NCBI GenBank assembly: GCA_018065965.1
Contig: JAGHSH010000029.1
Coordinates: 1-17,030 of the forward strand
From: Candidatus Apopatocola equi
GTDB taxonomy: Bacteria > Bacillota > Clostridia > Oscillospirales > Oscillospiraceae
DNA length: 17,030 nucleotides
Reading direction: 5' to 3'
This document shows, piece after piece, positions 6,550 through 12,910 of the stretch. The stretch's first letter is position 1. Each line of letters starts with the position of its first letter. A model generated the notes under the pieces. It saw nothing but the letters and a program-made list of their open reading frames with translations. It ran no database searches and had not been told where the DNA came from. Both the position numbers and the translations under genes were made by a program.

Positions 6550-6583
6550 CATCTGCCGGTCTTTTCTCCGGCAGATGTTTTTT
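6550..6583 (+). terminator. Rho-independent terminator of glycosidase operon copy 2
   Basis: CATCTGCCGG (6550-6559) pairs with CCGGCAGATG (6568-6577) over an 8-base loop and is followed by six T. It starts eight bases after the stop of the small membrane protein. Confidence 0.93.
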
Positions 6584-6586
6584 CTC

Positions 6587-6615
6587 TTGCGTTTTCCCGA
6601 TCGGAGTCGTATAAT
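6587..6615 (+). promoter_or_regulatory. Promoter of tsaE-tsaB-upp
   Basis: TTGCGT (6587-6592), 17 bases and TATAAT (6610-6615) begin immediately after the preceding terminator. Confidence 0.87.
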
Positions 6616-6641
6616 ACAGTTTTGGAAAAGGAGGGAGCGCC

Positions 6642-7139
6642 GTGATCTACATCAGCCATAGCGAACAGGAAACGGAGGCTGTGGGCATGCGTCTGGCCCG
6701 TTCTCTTCCCGCCGGTGCGCAGGTCATCGCCATGTACGGGGAGCTGGGCGCAGGCAAAACCGCCCTGATCCGGGGTCTGGGCCGAGGTCTGGGCATTACG
6801 GAGCTGATCAACAGCCCTACCTTTACCATCGTCAACGAATATCGCGGGGAGCGGGAGCTTTTCCACTTCGATATGTACCGTCTCGGCAGCGCCGAAGAGC
6901 TCTTCGACATCGGCTGGGAGGATTATCTCTCCCGCGGCGGCGTGTGCGCCGTGGAGTGGAGCGAGAACGTACCCGAGGCCTTTGACGGCAGCGAGATCGT
7001 CGTGAACATCCGCAAGACCGGCGACGGTGAGCGGGAAATTGAGATCAGAGGAGTGGAGCTATGCCGATACTGGGTCTGGAAACCACCGCCGCAGCCGCCT
7101 CCCGCGCTCTCTGGCGGGACGGAGAGCTGCTTGCCATGA
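6642..7139 (+). CDS. tsaE: tRNA t6A synthesis ATPase TsaE, with C-terminal tail overlapping tsaB
   Basis: ATPase partner of TsaB and TsaD in making threonylcarbamoyl-adenosine at position 37 of ANN-decoding tRNAs. It shows the Walker A motif GELGAGKT (33-40), NSPTFTIVNEY (about 57-67), FHFDMYRL (about 74-81) and the conserved VEWSE (about 104-108). The start is GTG at 6642, with AGGAGG seven bases before it. The protein is 165 residues. The family usually ends near 140-155, and here the last 26 residues (a tail rich in proline) are encoded entirely inside tsaB in another frame. The core is intact, so the gene is probably functional; the tail looks like read-through after loss of the original stop codon. 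Confidence 0.95.
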   Translation: MIYISHSEQETEAVGMRLARSLPAGAQVIAMYGELGAGKTALIRGLGRGLGITELINSPTFTIVNEYRGERELFHFDMYRLGSAEELFDIGWEDYLSRGGVCAVEWSENVPEAFDGSEIVVNIRKTGDGEREIEIRGVELCRYWVWKPPPQPPPALSGGTESCLP

Positions 7140-7750
7140 GCTATCAGCGCAGCGCCCTTACCCATTCGCGCACCATGCTCCCCATGATCGAGGCCATGCT
7201 GAAGAACGCCGAGCTGACGGTCTCCGACATTGACACCGTGGCCGTGGCCCGGGGCCCCGGCTCCTTTACGGGCATCCGCATCGGCGTGGCCACCGCGAAG
7301 GGTCTCTGCTGGGGCGCGGAGAAGAAGGCCGTGGGCGTTTCCACGCTGGAGGCCATGGCGCAGAACGTGCTTTTTGCCGCCGGAGACGCCGTGATCTGTC
7401 CGGTGATGGACGCACGCCGCGCACAGGTTTACGGAGCGCTGTTTGAGAGCAGCGGGGCACGCATCACCGAGGACGCCGCCATTGCCGCCGACGAGCTGGC
7501 TGCCAGGGTAAAGGCGCTGGGAAGAAGCGCGCTGGTGCTGGGCGACGGCTGGGCCGTGTTTGAAAAGGCTCTGCTCTCCCAGGGAATCCCCTATCGCATC
7601 GTACCGGAGCCTCTCCGCTATCAGAACGCCTGGGGCGTGTGCGCAGCTGCCGCCTCGGCCGAACCGACCGGTGCGGAGGAGCTGCTGCCCGTATACCTGC
7701 GGCTCTCGCAGGCCGAACGGGAAAGACAGGAAAAAAACCATTTACAATAA
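7061..7750 (+). CDS. tsaB: tRNA t6A synthesis protein TsaB
   Basis: A 229-residue inactive-sugar-kinase-fold protein that scaffolds TsaD and TsaE in t6A synthesis. It begins PILGLETTAAAASRAL, the family's N-terminal strand (more often DTS than ETT), followed by the highly conserved VARGPGSFTGIRIGVATAKG and, further on, VCPVMDARR-like residues (here VICPVMDARRAQVYGALF). The ATG at 7061 lies after GAGGAGTGGAG and inside the end of tsaE, so the two genes overlap by 79 bases. The overlap implies tight co-translation. tsaD is not in this window. Confidence 0.94.
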   Translation: MPILGLETTAAAASRALWRDGELLAMSYQRSALTHSRTMLPMIEAMLKNAELTVSDIDTVAVARGPGSFTGIRIGVATAKGLCWGAEKKAVGVSTLEAMAQNVLFAAGDAVICPVMDARRAQVYGALFESSGARITEDAAIAADELAARVKALGRSALVLGDGWAVFEKALLSQGIPYRIVPEPLRYQNAWGVCAAAASAEPTGAEELLPVYLRLSQAERERQEKNHLQ

Positions 7751-7766
7751 AAAGGAGCGTACCGAA

Positions 7767-8396
7767 ATGAGCAAGGTCTTGATTTTTGACCACCCCCTCA
7801 TCCAGCACAAGCTTTCCATTCTCCGCGACAAGGACACCAGCGTGAAGGAATTCCGCGAGCTTGTCGGCGAGATCGCCCAGCTTATGTGCTACGAAGCCAC
7901 CCGTGATCTGCCTCTGGAGGAGGTTCAGGTGGAAACTCCCATGGGCATCGCCAACTGCCGCCGCATCGCCGGCAAGAAGCTGGCTGTTGTCCCCATTCTC
8001 CGCGCCGGTCTCGGCATGGTGGACGGCATGGTCGCCATGATGCCCAATGTGAAGGTCGGTCATATCGGTCTGTTCCGTGACCCCGAAACCCTCGAGCCCG
8101 TAAAGTATTACTTCAAGATGCCCCCCGATGTCACCGAGCGTGACTGCATTGTGGTGGATCCCATGCTGGCCACCGGCGGCAGCGCCGTGGCGGCTGTCCG
8201 CTTCCTGAAGGAAGTCGGCGTCCGCTCCATCAAGCTCATGAGCATCATCGCCGCCCCCGAAGGCATCGCCGCCATGCAGGAGGCTCACCCCGACGTGGAC
8301 ATCTATGTGGCCGCCAAGGATGAAAAGCTCAACGAGATCGGCTACATCGTTCCCGGACTGGGCGATGCCGGCGACAGGATCTTCGGCACCAAGTAA
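7767..8396 (+). CDS. upp: Uracil phosphoribosyltransferase
   Basis: Converts uracil and PRPP to UMP, the pyrimidine salvage route. Its 209 residues are exactly the usual length. It shows PILRAGLGMVDG (about 76-87), the PRPP-binding loop VVDPMLATGGSA (about 129-140) and the uracil-binding end GYIVPGLGDAGDR (192-204). ATG 7767 follows AAAGGAGCG. It starts 16 bases after the tsaB stop, so it is probably in the same transcript although functionally unrelated. No clear terminator follows; the small CCCG/CGGG hairpin at about 8410-8423 lacks a T-run. Confidence 0.97.
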   Translation: MSKVLIFDHPLIQHKLSILRDKDTSVKEFRELVGEIAQLMCYEATRDLPLEEVQVETPMGIANCRRIAGKKLAVVPILRAGLGMVDGMVAMMPNVKVGHIGLFRDPETLEPVKYYFKMPPDVTERDCIVVDPMLATGGSAVAAVRFLKEVGVRSIKLMSIIAAPEGIAAMQEAHPDVDIYVAAKDEKLNEIGYIVPGLGDAGDRIFGTK

Positions 8397-8453
8397 GTTT
8401 TCCCATTGTCCCGCTTCGTCGGGCACAGTTCATTTCATGAAGAAAGGATTCCC

Positions 8454-9134
8454 ATGTTCAAAAACCGCTGTTTTCTGCTGATGTTTGTTTTGCTTCTCTC
8501 CGTTTCGCTGCTCGGCTGCGGAAAGGCCCAGTCTGCCGCACCGACTGCCGAACCCACTCCTGAGGCAGCCATTGATCCGACCGAAGCCCCGGCTCCCGAC
8601 CCGAAGGCAGAGGCCATGGCCGCCTATCGGGCGCTTCTGGAAGCGGCACCGATGCCGGAGGGGGAGCACGAAGAAATGATGGATGCGACCTTCGGCTATG
8701 AACAGGATCTGGAAAAGTACGGGAAGCATATTGATGTCTTTGCCCTTACCGATCTCGATAACGATGGGATCCCCGAGCTGATTGCCACGAGCATTGTGAA
8801 CTTCCGCTTTGTCCCCGTTTCCGTTTATACCTATGCAGACGGAGAGGCTGTGCTGCTCTCCGATCCTCTGGATCCGCAGAGCCCGGTCACCTTTACGCAG
8901 TACAGTGCGGCAAGCGGCACCTACACCCTCTACTTCTGTGAGGAGAACCACATCCACACCCTCTGGCGCGGCGACACCCCCGTCGGCGAGATGACGGAGG
9001 ATTCTGCTTACGCGCTGGAAGACACGACCCTTGTCCCGAAGGACTGCTCCGTCGGTGAGAACGGAAACGTCGTTTACTTCTCCGAACTCGGCATGGAGAA
9101 TTCCGCTGAGAATCGCGCCGCCCTCGGTCAGTAA
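8454..9134 (+). CDS. Putative lipoprotein with EF-hand-like loop
   Basis: A 226-residue protein of unrecognised family. A lysine/arginine start and a hydrophobic stretch lead to the lipobox SLLGC, with the lipidated cysteine at residue 22. An Ala/Pro/Thr-rich linker follows (about 24-52), then a globular part. Residues around 98-109 read LTDLDNDGIPELI, a D-x-D-x-D-G-x-x-E loop of the sort that binds calcium in EF-hand and dockerin-like folds. The protein should be exported and anchored to the outer face of the membrane. ATG 8454 is preceded by AGAAAGGA. A longer in-frame reading to 8406 lacks a site and would bury the signal peptide. It may be transcribed from the upp promoter; a strong terminator follows. 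Confidence 0.87.
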   Translation: MFKNRCFLLMFVLLLSVSLLGCGKAQSAAPTAEPTPEAAIDPTEAPAPDPKAEAMAAYRALLEAAPMPEGEHEEMMDATFGYEQDLEKYGKHIDVFALTDLDNDGIPELIATSIVNFRFVPVSVYTYADGEAVLLSDPLDPQSPVTFTQYSAASGTYTLYFCEENHIHTLWRGDTPVGEMTEDSAYALEDTTLVPKDCSVGENGNVVYFSELGMENSAENRAALGQ

Positions 9135-9153
9135 GCGAAAAATGCAAAAGCAC

Positions 9154-9196
9154 GGGCCCGCTGCAAAATCCACGTTTTGCAGCGGGCCCTTTTTTT
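9154..9196 (+). terminator. Strong terminator between convergent genes
   Basis: A 15-bp perfect GC-rich stem (9154-9168 with 9175-9189) and a 6-base loop are followed by seven T on the plus strand. It overlaps the stop codon of the minus-strand gene that begins at 9578. On the minus strand the following bases are moderately T-rich, so it may work both ways. Confidence 0.94.
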
Positions 9197-9578
9197 ACAG
9201 CAGCCGTGCCAGCTCCTCGCGCAGCTCCCCTGCGCGTTTTCTGCAGCCCTCCCGCCACTTTCCGCCTGCGTGCAGCGCCGCACTGCGCTCCTCGGCGTTG
9301 ATCGCCTCCCGGAGCAGCAGCAGCTTTTCCCCCTGCGTACCGTAGCGGGGAAGCAGCGGCAGCGTTTCCGCACTCAGCAGGAAGTATTCGGTCTGCAGGT
9401 ACTTCAGCTCTGCCTCCTTCTCCCGGAGGAAGCGGGAGAAGCCCAGCAGCCGATAGAGCTCCGTGCAGCCGGAGCAGAGACGGAGCTGCTCGGCGAGAAG
9501 CTCGGCACGCTGCGGGATCACCGGGCAGCTCTCGCCGCTGACCCGTTCCCAGACCCGCATAAATTGCTCTCGTTCCAT
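9195..9578 (-). CDS. Hypothetical helical protein
   Basis: A 127-residue protein that I do not recognise. It is rich in Glu, Arg and Leu, with predicted long helices, no signal peptide and no membrane segment, so probably cytoplasmic. A C-x-x-C (residues 35-38, CSGC) is followed by a Leu/Arg/Glu-rich middle and a charged amphipathic end. Start choice: ATG 9578 has GAGGTG six bases upstream; an in-frame GTG at 9587 has a poorer site. It stands alone, divergent from rsmE and convergent with the lipoprotein gene. Compact placement between a terminator and a promoter, with no other good reading there, supports it. Confidence 0.65.
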   Translation of the reverse strand: MEREQFMRVWERVSGESCPVIPQRAELLAEQLRLCSGCTELYRLLGFSRFLREKEAELKYLQTEYFLLSAETLPLLPRYGTQGEKLLLLREAINAEERSAALHAGGKWREGCRKRAGELREELARLL

Positions 9579-9601
9579 GATCTCCACCTCGCTTCATCCT
9601 A

Positions 9602-9630
9602 TTGCAATCGGGACAAAAATGTGCCATAAT
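9602..9630 (+). promoter_or_regulatory. Promoter of rsmE
   Basis: TTGCAA (9602-9607), 17 bases and CATAAT (9625-9630) lie about 30 bases before the rsmE ATG. Confidence 0.8.
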
Positions 9631-9660
9631 GGAGCAAAAGACCGAGAAGGAGTCAGGATC

Positions 9661-10401
9661 ATGCCCAGATTTTTTTTAAGCGGCGGCAGCACCGTGGCCG
9701 GAGGAACCGCCTTTATTGCCGGAGAGGACGCCAAGCATGTGAAGGTGCTTCGCCTGCGTATCGGAGACAAGCTCATTCTCTGCGACGGCAAGGGGCTGGA
9801 CTATCACTGCTCCGTAAAAAATATGGCCGGGGAGAGCGTGGAGTGTGAGGTATTTGAGACCGTGCCCTGCATGGCCGAGCCCAGCGTGAAGGTGCAGATC
9901 CTGGTGGGTCTGCCCAAGGGCGACAAGGCGGAAACGATCATTCAGAAATGCGTGGAATCCGGCGCGGAGGAGATTCTTTTCTTCCCCTCCGAGCGCTGCG
10001 TCATGAAGCTCAAAAGCGGCAGCGAGGGGAAAAAGCTGGAGCGCTGGCAGCGCATCGCAGAGGAAGCCGCCAAACAGTCCGGCCGGGGCATCGTCCCGCA
10101 GGTGGGGCTGCTGGGCGATCTGGCCGAGGCCTTTAACCGGGCGAAGGCCACCGATCTGCCTCTCTTCATGTATGAGACCGGGGAGCGGGAAACCATGCGC
10201 GAGGCCGTGAACTCCGTGTCCGACATCCGCACGGCGGCCATCATCACCGGCCCCGAGGGCGGCTTTGAAGCCTATGAGGCGGAGCTTGCCCGGGTCATGG
10301 GGCTGCATATCTGCTCCATGGGTCCCCGGATCTTCCGCTGCGAAACCGCCCCGGTGGCAGCGCTCAGCGCACTGATGTATGCAACGGGCAATCTGGACTG
10401 A
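9661..10401 (+). CDS. rsmE: 16S rRNA (uracil-1498-N3)-methyltransferase RsmE
   Basis: Transfers a methyl group from S-adenosylmethionine to N3 of U1498 in the 30S decoding region. It has 246 residues, the usual length. The N-terminal PUA-like part includes DAKHVKVLRLRIGD (about 23-36). The SPOUT methyltransferase part shows KGDKAETIIQKCVESGAEEI (about 86-105), ITGPEGG (about 195-201) and the knot motif MGPRIFRCETAPVAAL (about 220-235); the family more often has LGPRILRTETA. ATG 9661 follows AGAAGGAG. It is a single-gene unit with its own promoter, read towards the AT-rich block. Confidence 0.96.
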   Translation: MPRFFLSGGSTVAGGTAFIAGEDAKHVKVLRLRIGDKLILCDGKGLDYHCSVKNMAGESVECEVFETVPCMAEPSVKVQILVGLPKGDKAETIIQKCVESGAEEILFFPSERCVMKLKSGSEGKKLERWQRIAEEAAKQSGRGIVPQVGLLGDLAEAFNRAKATDLPLFMYETGERETMREAVNSVSDIRTAAIITGPEGGFEAYEAELARVMGLHICSMGPRIFRCETAPVAALSALMYATGNLD

Positions 10402-10424
10402 ACGAACTGCAACAGCATAGATAG

Positions 10425-10471
10425 AAAAAAGGGTTCACTGCAATGCCAGCGCCCTATAAGGATGTTTTTTT
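10425..10471 (+). repeat. Left copy of inverted repeat bordering the AT-rich block
   Basis: AAAAAAGGGTTCACT (10425-10439) and, 17 bases on, TAAGGATG (10457-10464) followed by seven T. The same two words in the same order occur on the opposite strand at 12574-12531. The copy lies just after the rsmE stop. Confidence 0.6.
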
Positions 10472-10482
10472 GACAAAGCGAA

Positions 10483-10518
10483 ACCCGCCGAAAAGGAGTT
10501 CATTTCCTTTTGGCGGGT
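10483..10518. terminator. Probable bidirectional terminator between rsmE and the hydrolase gene
   Basis: ACCCGCC + AAAAGGA (10483-10497, one bulged G at 10490) pairs with TCCTTTTGGCGGGT (10505-10518). Moderately T-rich sequence follows on both strands (aattctttta on plus; tttcgctttg on minus). A second small repeat, GACAAA/TTTGTC (10532-10549), lies nearer the hydrolase stop. Confidence 0.65.
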
Positions 10519-10563
10519 AATTCTTTTACCTGACAAACCGGGATTTGTCTAACAAACAGAAAA

Positions 10564-11052
10564 TCATGCAATATACTCAGCAAGCACTTTTACTTCGCAG
10601 CCTTTGCTTTCATAGTACGCCAGCATTTCGTCTACTTTCTTCAAATCATAACTTGTAACACAATCAGAAATAACGTGAACTGAATAACCCGCTTTGGTCA
10701 TATTGAAACAGGTGGATTTTACGCAGGCGGTTGCATCTGCACCGCAGACGTAGAATTCGTTGATTTGATTTTCGGATATAAAAGTGGCAAACGCTTCACT
10801 GGTCAACGCATTACTTTTGGTTTTCACAAAAATATTGTTTGAAACAACATTCAGTTCCGGCACCAGTTCCGCGCCTTTCGTTTCCGGCTTGAATGTGCGG
10901 GCTCCTGCGGTAGTATTGTTGTGCTTAATATACACAATATACATCCCGCTTTCCTTTGCCCAATCAATCGCTTTGTTGATTCCATCAACAATATCTTTGT
11001 AATGTTTTGTGATATCGTTTTGAATATCAATTACAACAAGCGCTTTACTCAT
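10564..11052 (-). CDS. Isochorismatase-family cysteine hydrolase
   Basis: A 162-residue hydrolase of the isochorismatase/nicotinamidase fold. The expected triad is visible: D9 in VVIDIQND, K77 in FVKTKSNA and C110 in CGADATACVKSTC. The fold includes enzymes that act on isochorismate, nicotinamide, N-carbamoyl compounds and others, and the substrate cannot be told from sequence. ATG 11052 overlaps the regulator stop by eight bases (ATGAGTAA), so it is the last gene of a three-gene operon. Codon use is AT-rich (many AAT, ATA, TTT), unlike the flanking housekeeping genes, and suggests a different origin. Confidence 0.9.
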   Translation of the reverse strand: MSKALVVIDIQNDITKHYKDIVDGINKAIDWAKESGMYIVYIKHNNTTAGARTFKPETKGAELVPELNVVSNNIFVKTKSNALTSEAFATFISENQINEFYVCGADATACVKSTCFNMTKAGYSVHVISDCVTSYDLKKVDEMLAYYESKGCEVKVLAEYIA

Positions 11053-11680
11053 GTTCTTCCTCTACAAATGTTAATTTGCTGCCGTTTTTGATCATTAAGA
11101 ATCCTTTGACAATCAGCACCGAAAAGCAAATGATTGCTGCATATGGCTGTCTGGTAAGAATAAACACTGCAGAACAGATAACCATCATTATCATCCCGGT
11201 AACGATTCTATGTCTGACCCAAACAGACTTATCCATACCGCCAATAGTAATTCCGAAAAAACCATTTAGTACTGTCATAATAATCAGGCTCAAAAGCAGA
11301 TACTTGATCCATTGCTGAATTCCCGAAAGTGACAGAAGTGATACTGCGGATGGAGAATTTGTCCCGTTTCCAAATACCGGAAGAAACAATAGCAGTCCGA
11401 CAAACACATCTAAAAGGCTGCAAATGAGTGCGGTGAGTTTATGTAAGGAGTTTTCTTTATCATCTTTTGCTGCAACTATGATTTCCTCAGAGCATATCAG
11501 TTCATCGATTGTCACGGAGAAGAATCTTGATATTTCTTTCAGGGAATCGATGCTCGGGTACCCTCTTCCGGATTCCCATTTTGAAACAGCTGTTCTGGAC
11601 ACATAAAGAGCCTGTGCAAGTTCCTCCTGTGTAATCCCCTTTGTTTTTCTCAGTTCTTGTAGTTTTTCATTAAACTCCAC
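11045..11680 (-). CDS. XRE-type regulator with four-helix membrane tail
   Basis: A 211-residue protein. Residues about 5-62 are a Cro/C1-type helix-turn-helix (LQELRKTKGITQEELAQALY, then SRTAVSKWESGRGYPSIDSL). The rest has four likely membrane helices (about 82-103, 121-146, 157-176 and 179-197). Such membrane-tethered XRE proteins are common in Firmicutes, and the tail is thought to sense membrane or extracellular signals; this is family knowledge. The start is GTG at 11680, with GGAGGT five bases before it. A longer upstream reading runs backward through the PAP2 gene and has no support. One base separates it from the PAP2 stop. It probably regulates its own operon. Confidence 0.88.
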   Translation of the reverse strand: MEFNEKLQELRKTKGITQEELAQALYVSRTAVSKWESGRGYPSIDSLKEISRFFSVTIDELICSEEIIVAAKDDKENSLHKLTALICSLLDVFVGLLLFLPVFGNGTNSPSAVSLLSLSGIQQWIKYLLLSLIIMTVLNGFFGITIGGMDKSVWVRHRIVTGMIMMVICSAVFILTRQPYAAIICFSVLIVKGFLMIKNGSKLTFVEEEHE

Positions 11681-11681
11681 T

Positions 11682-12356
11682 CTATACCTCCGGACTCTGT
11701 TCGGATTTTCTTTGCTCCACAAATCCGACTGCGAACTGATACAGCTTAAACAGGCCAGTGCTGAGCAATACCGAACCAATGATATCCGTACACCAATGAA
11801 CCCCGGAAAGCAATCTGCCAATAATCATAAACGCTGAAAATGCTGTTGCAAACACATTGACTGTGTTTCGAAGTATAACATTTCTGCTTCTCCGGGCTAT
11901 TTGCAATTTCAAGCTTGGCATTACACTTAATACCAGAAGTGTTGTTGAGGATGGATATGATGCCTCCATAAACCCGTCAATAAGTATCGGACGATAGTTT
12001 ATCGGAATCATTTCAAAGACCAAATACACAAATATGACAACTGCATAATAAATTCCGAGCAAAACGATATCCGCGTCCACCTTGAATATGCTTTTACGTT
12101 TTATAAGCTGCCTCAAACCGACAATGCCAAAGAATCCGCATATACATATGGGAACAAGTCCAAGCCAATCCGTGATGGTATAGACTGTCAGGTGAACACC
12201 TGTCAATTTGTGAAACCAAGTGTTTATGGCTGCAGCTCCAATCTTTGTTCCATTTACGCCTACAGCCTGCACATCTATGAACTGAACGAGGATTGTCCAC
12301 ACTATAAAGGAAATAAGCAGTGCAGTTCCCGTGAATAATATCTTCTTGTTTTTCAT
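11682..12356 (-). CDS. PAP2-like membrane phosphatase, atypical second motif
   Basis: A 224-residue protein with about six hydrophobic segments, in the PAP2 (phosphatidic acid phosphatase type 2) superfamily, whose members dephosphorylate lipid phosphates at the membrane surface. Motif 1 is represented by YRP (121-123), motif 2 by YPSST (134-138) and motif 3 by GRLLSGVHWCTD (180-191), with R181, H187 and D191 aligned to the usual SR-x5-H-x3-D. The usual motif 2 is PSGH; its general-acid histidine is a threonine here, so activity or mechanism may be altered. ATG 12356 is preceded by AAAGGATAA. It is the first gene of the AT-rich operon, behind its own promoter. Confidence 0.85.
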   Translation of the reverse strand: MKNKKILFTGTALLISFIVWTILVQFIDVQAVGVNGTKIGAAAINTWFHKLTGVHLTVYTITDWLGLVPICICGFFGIVGLRQLIKRKSIFKVDADIVLLGIYYAVVIFVYLVFEMIPINYRPILIDGFMEASYPSSTTLLVLSVMPSLKLQIARRSRNVILRNTVNVFATAFSAFMIIGRLLSGVHWCTDIIGSVLLSTGLFKLYQFAVGFVEQRKSEQSPEV

Positions 12357-12395
12357 ATTTCATTTATCCTTTCGCTTTTTCCGAAGATTAAAACG

Positions 12396-12424
12396 ATAGT
12401 ATCAAATGAATAAAATCAAAACAA
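12396..12424 (-). promoter_or_regulatory. Promoter of the PAP2-XRE-hydrolase operon
   Basis: On the minus strand, TTGTTT (12424-12419), 17 bases and TACTAT (12401-12396). The -10 region contains GATAC, which is also present in the palindrome just upstream. Confidence 0.65.
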
Positions 12425-12444
12425 GAAACGCTCTATCACATGAT

Positions 12445-12461
12445 TGATACGAGTAGTATCA
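12445..12461. promoter_or_regulatory. Palindrome upstream of the operon promoter, possible XRE site
   Basis: TGATAC and GTATCA form perfect 6-bp arms around five bases, a size and shape typical of Cro/C1-type operators. A further GTATCA half-site (12399-12404) overlaps the -10 box. The pattern fits autoregulation by the XRE protein of the same operon, but this is inferred only from position and symmetry. Confidence 0.4.
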
Positions 12462-12501
12462 TCCGTCAAATTCTGATTTGTCCATATCCTTATCGAGCAT
12501 C

Positions 12502-12522
12502 GGATTTTGCCGCACAAAATCC
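12502..12522. repeat. Small perfect hairpin beside the right inverted repeat
   Basis: GGATTTTG (12502-12509) and CAAAATCC (12515-12522) pair over a 5-base loop. No T-run follows on either strand, so a terminator is unlikely. Confidence 0.4.
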
Positions 12523-12530
12523 ACATCCCG

Positions 12531-12574
12531 AAAAAGCATCCTTACCACGCGTCGGCAAAAGTGAACCCTTTTTT
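12531..12574 (-). repeat. Right copy of inverted repeat bordering the AT-rich block
   Basis: On the minus strand, AAAAAAGGGTTCACT (12574-12560), 15 bases, then TAAGGATG (12544-12537) and a C plus five T. This mirrors 10425-10471. The outer end includes the last bases of the stop codon of the neighbouring small membrane protein gene. Confidence 0.6.
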
Positions 12575-12908
12575 ATCGTACCATACCGATCACAAAGGAA
12601 ACGAGGGAGCACACCACGCCCAGCAGGATGCACCCGGCCCATACCACCGACCGGAGGCTCTCCGTCTGCCGCGGCTGCTTTTCCCGCCGGGGGGCGGGGG
12701 CGGCCGGTGCAGGCGGTTCCTCCGCTGCGCTCTCCGTATCGGGAACAGCGTCCAGAGCGGCGTCGGCCTCGGGGATGGGCGGCTGCTCTGCCTCCGCTGC
12801 CCGCCGTTTTTCGGCTGCTTCCCTGTTTCTCTGCTCAACCGCTTCGGGGTCGGACATACGCTCCGCCCAGGCGGCAGCCGCCGCCAGTGGGTTTTTGAAC
12901 CTTCCCAT
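12573..12908 (-). CDS. Small Ala/Pro/Glu-rich membrane protein, end of the infB operon
   Basis: A 111-residue protein of unrecognised family. Residues 1-40 are charged and Ala/Glu/Arg-rich, probably helical. About 41-77 are low-complexity Pro/Ala/Glu, then a basic patch leads into one C-terminal membrane helix (about 86-109). This is a tail-anchored arrangement with the bulk probably in the cytoplasm. ATG 12908 is preceded by GGAGG at seven bases and lies two bases after the ribF stop, so it belongs to the operon. A longer reading from 12962 would run into ribF. Conservation is not known to me; the strong ribosome site and operon position support it as real. Confidence 0.75.
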   Translation of the reverse strand: MGRFKNPLAAAAAWAERMSDPEAVEQRNREAAEKRRAAEAEQPPIPEADAALDAVPDTESAAEEPPAPAAPAPRREKQPRQTESLRSVVWAGCILLGVVCSLVSFVIGMVR

Positions 12909-12910
12909 GT

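Noticed and set aside
8408..8424. Hairpin after upp as a terminator
   Set aside because: The stem is only about four base pairs and no T-run follows.
7464..8426. Minus-strand open frame of 320 codons
   Set aside because: Antisense to upp and tsaB, both certain genes.
11681..11821. N-terminal extension of the XRE regulator to 11821
   Set aside because: It would overlap the PAP2 gene in another frame, and GTG 11680 has a perfect GGAGGT site directly before the HTH domain.
12502..12522. Hairpin as terminator of the infB operon
   Set aside because: The bases after it on the minus strand are not T-rich. No convincing terminator for that operon was found.
12440..12898. Plus-strand open frame spanning the right inverted repeat
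   Set aside because: It mixes intergenic repeat sequence with the antisense of the Ala/Pro-rich gene and has no ribosome site.
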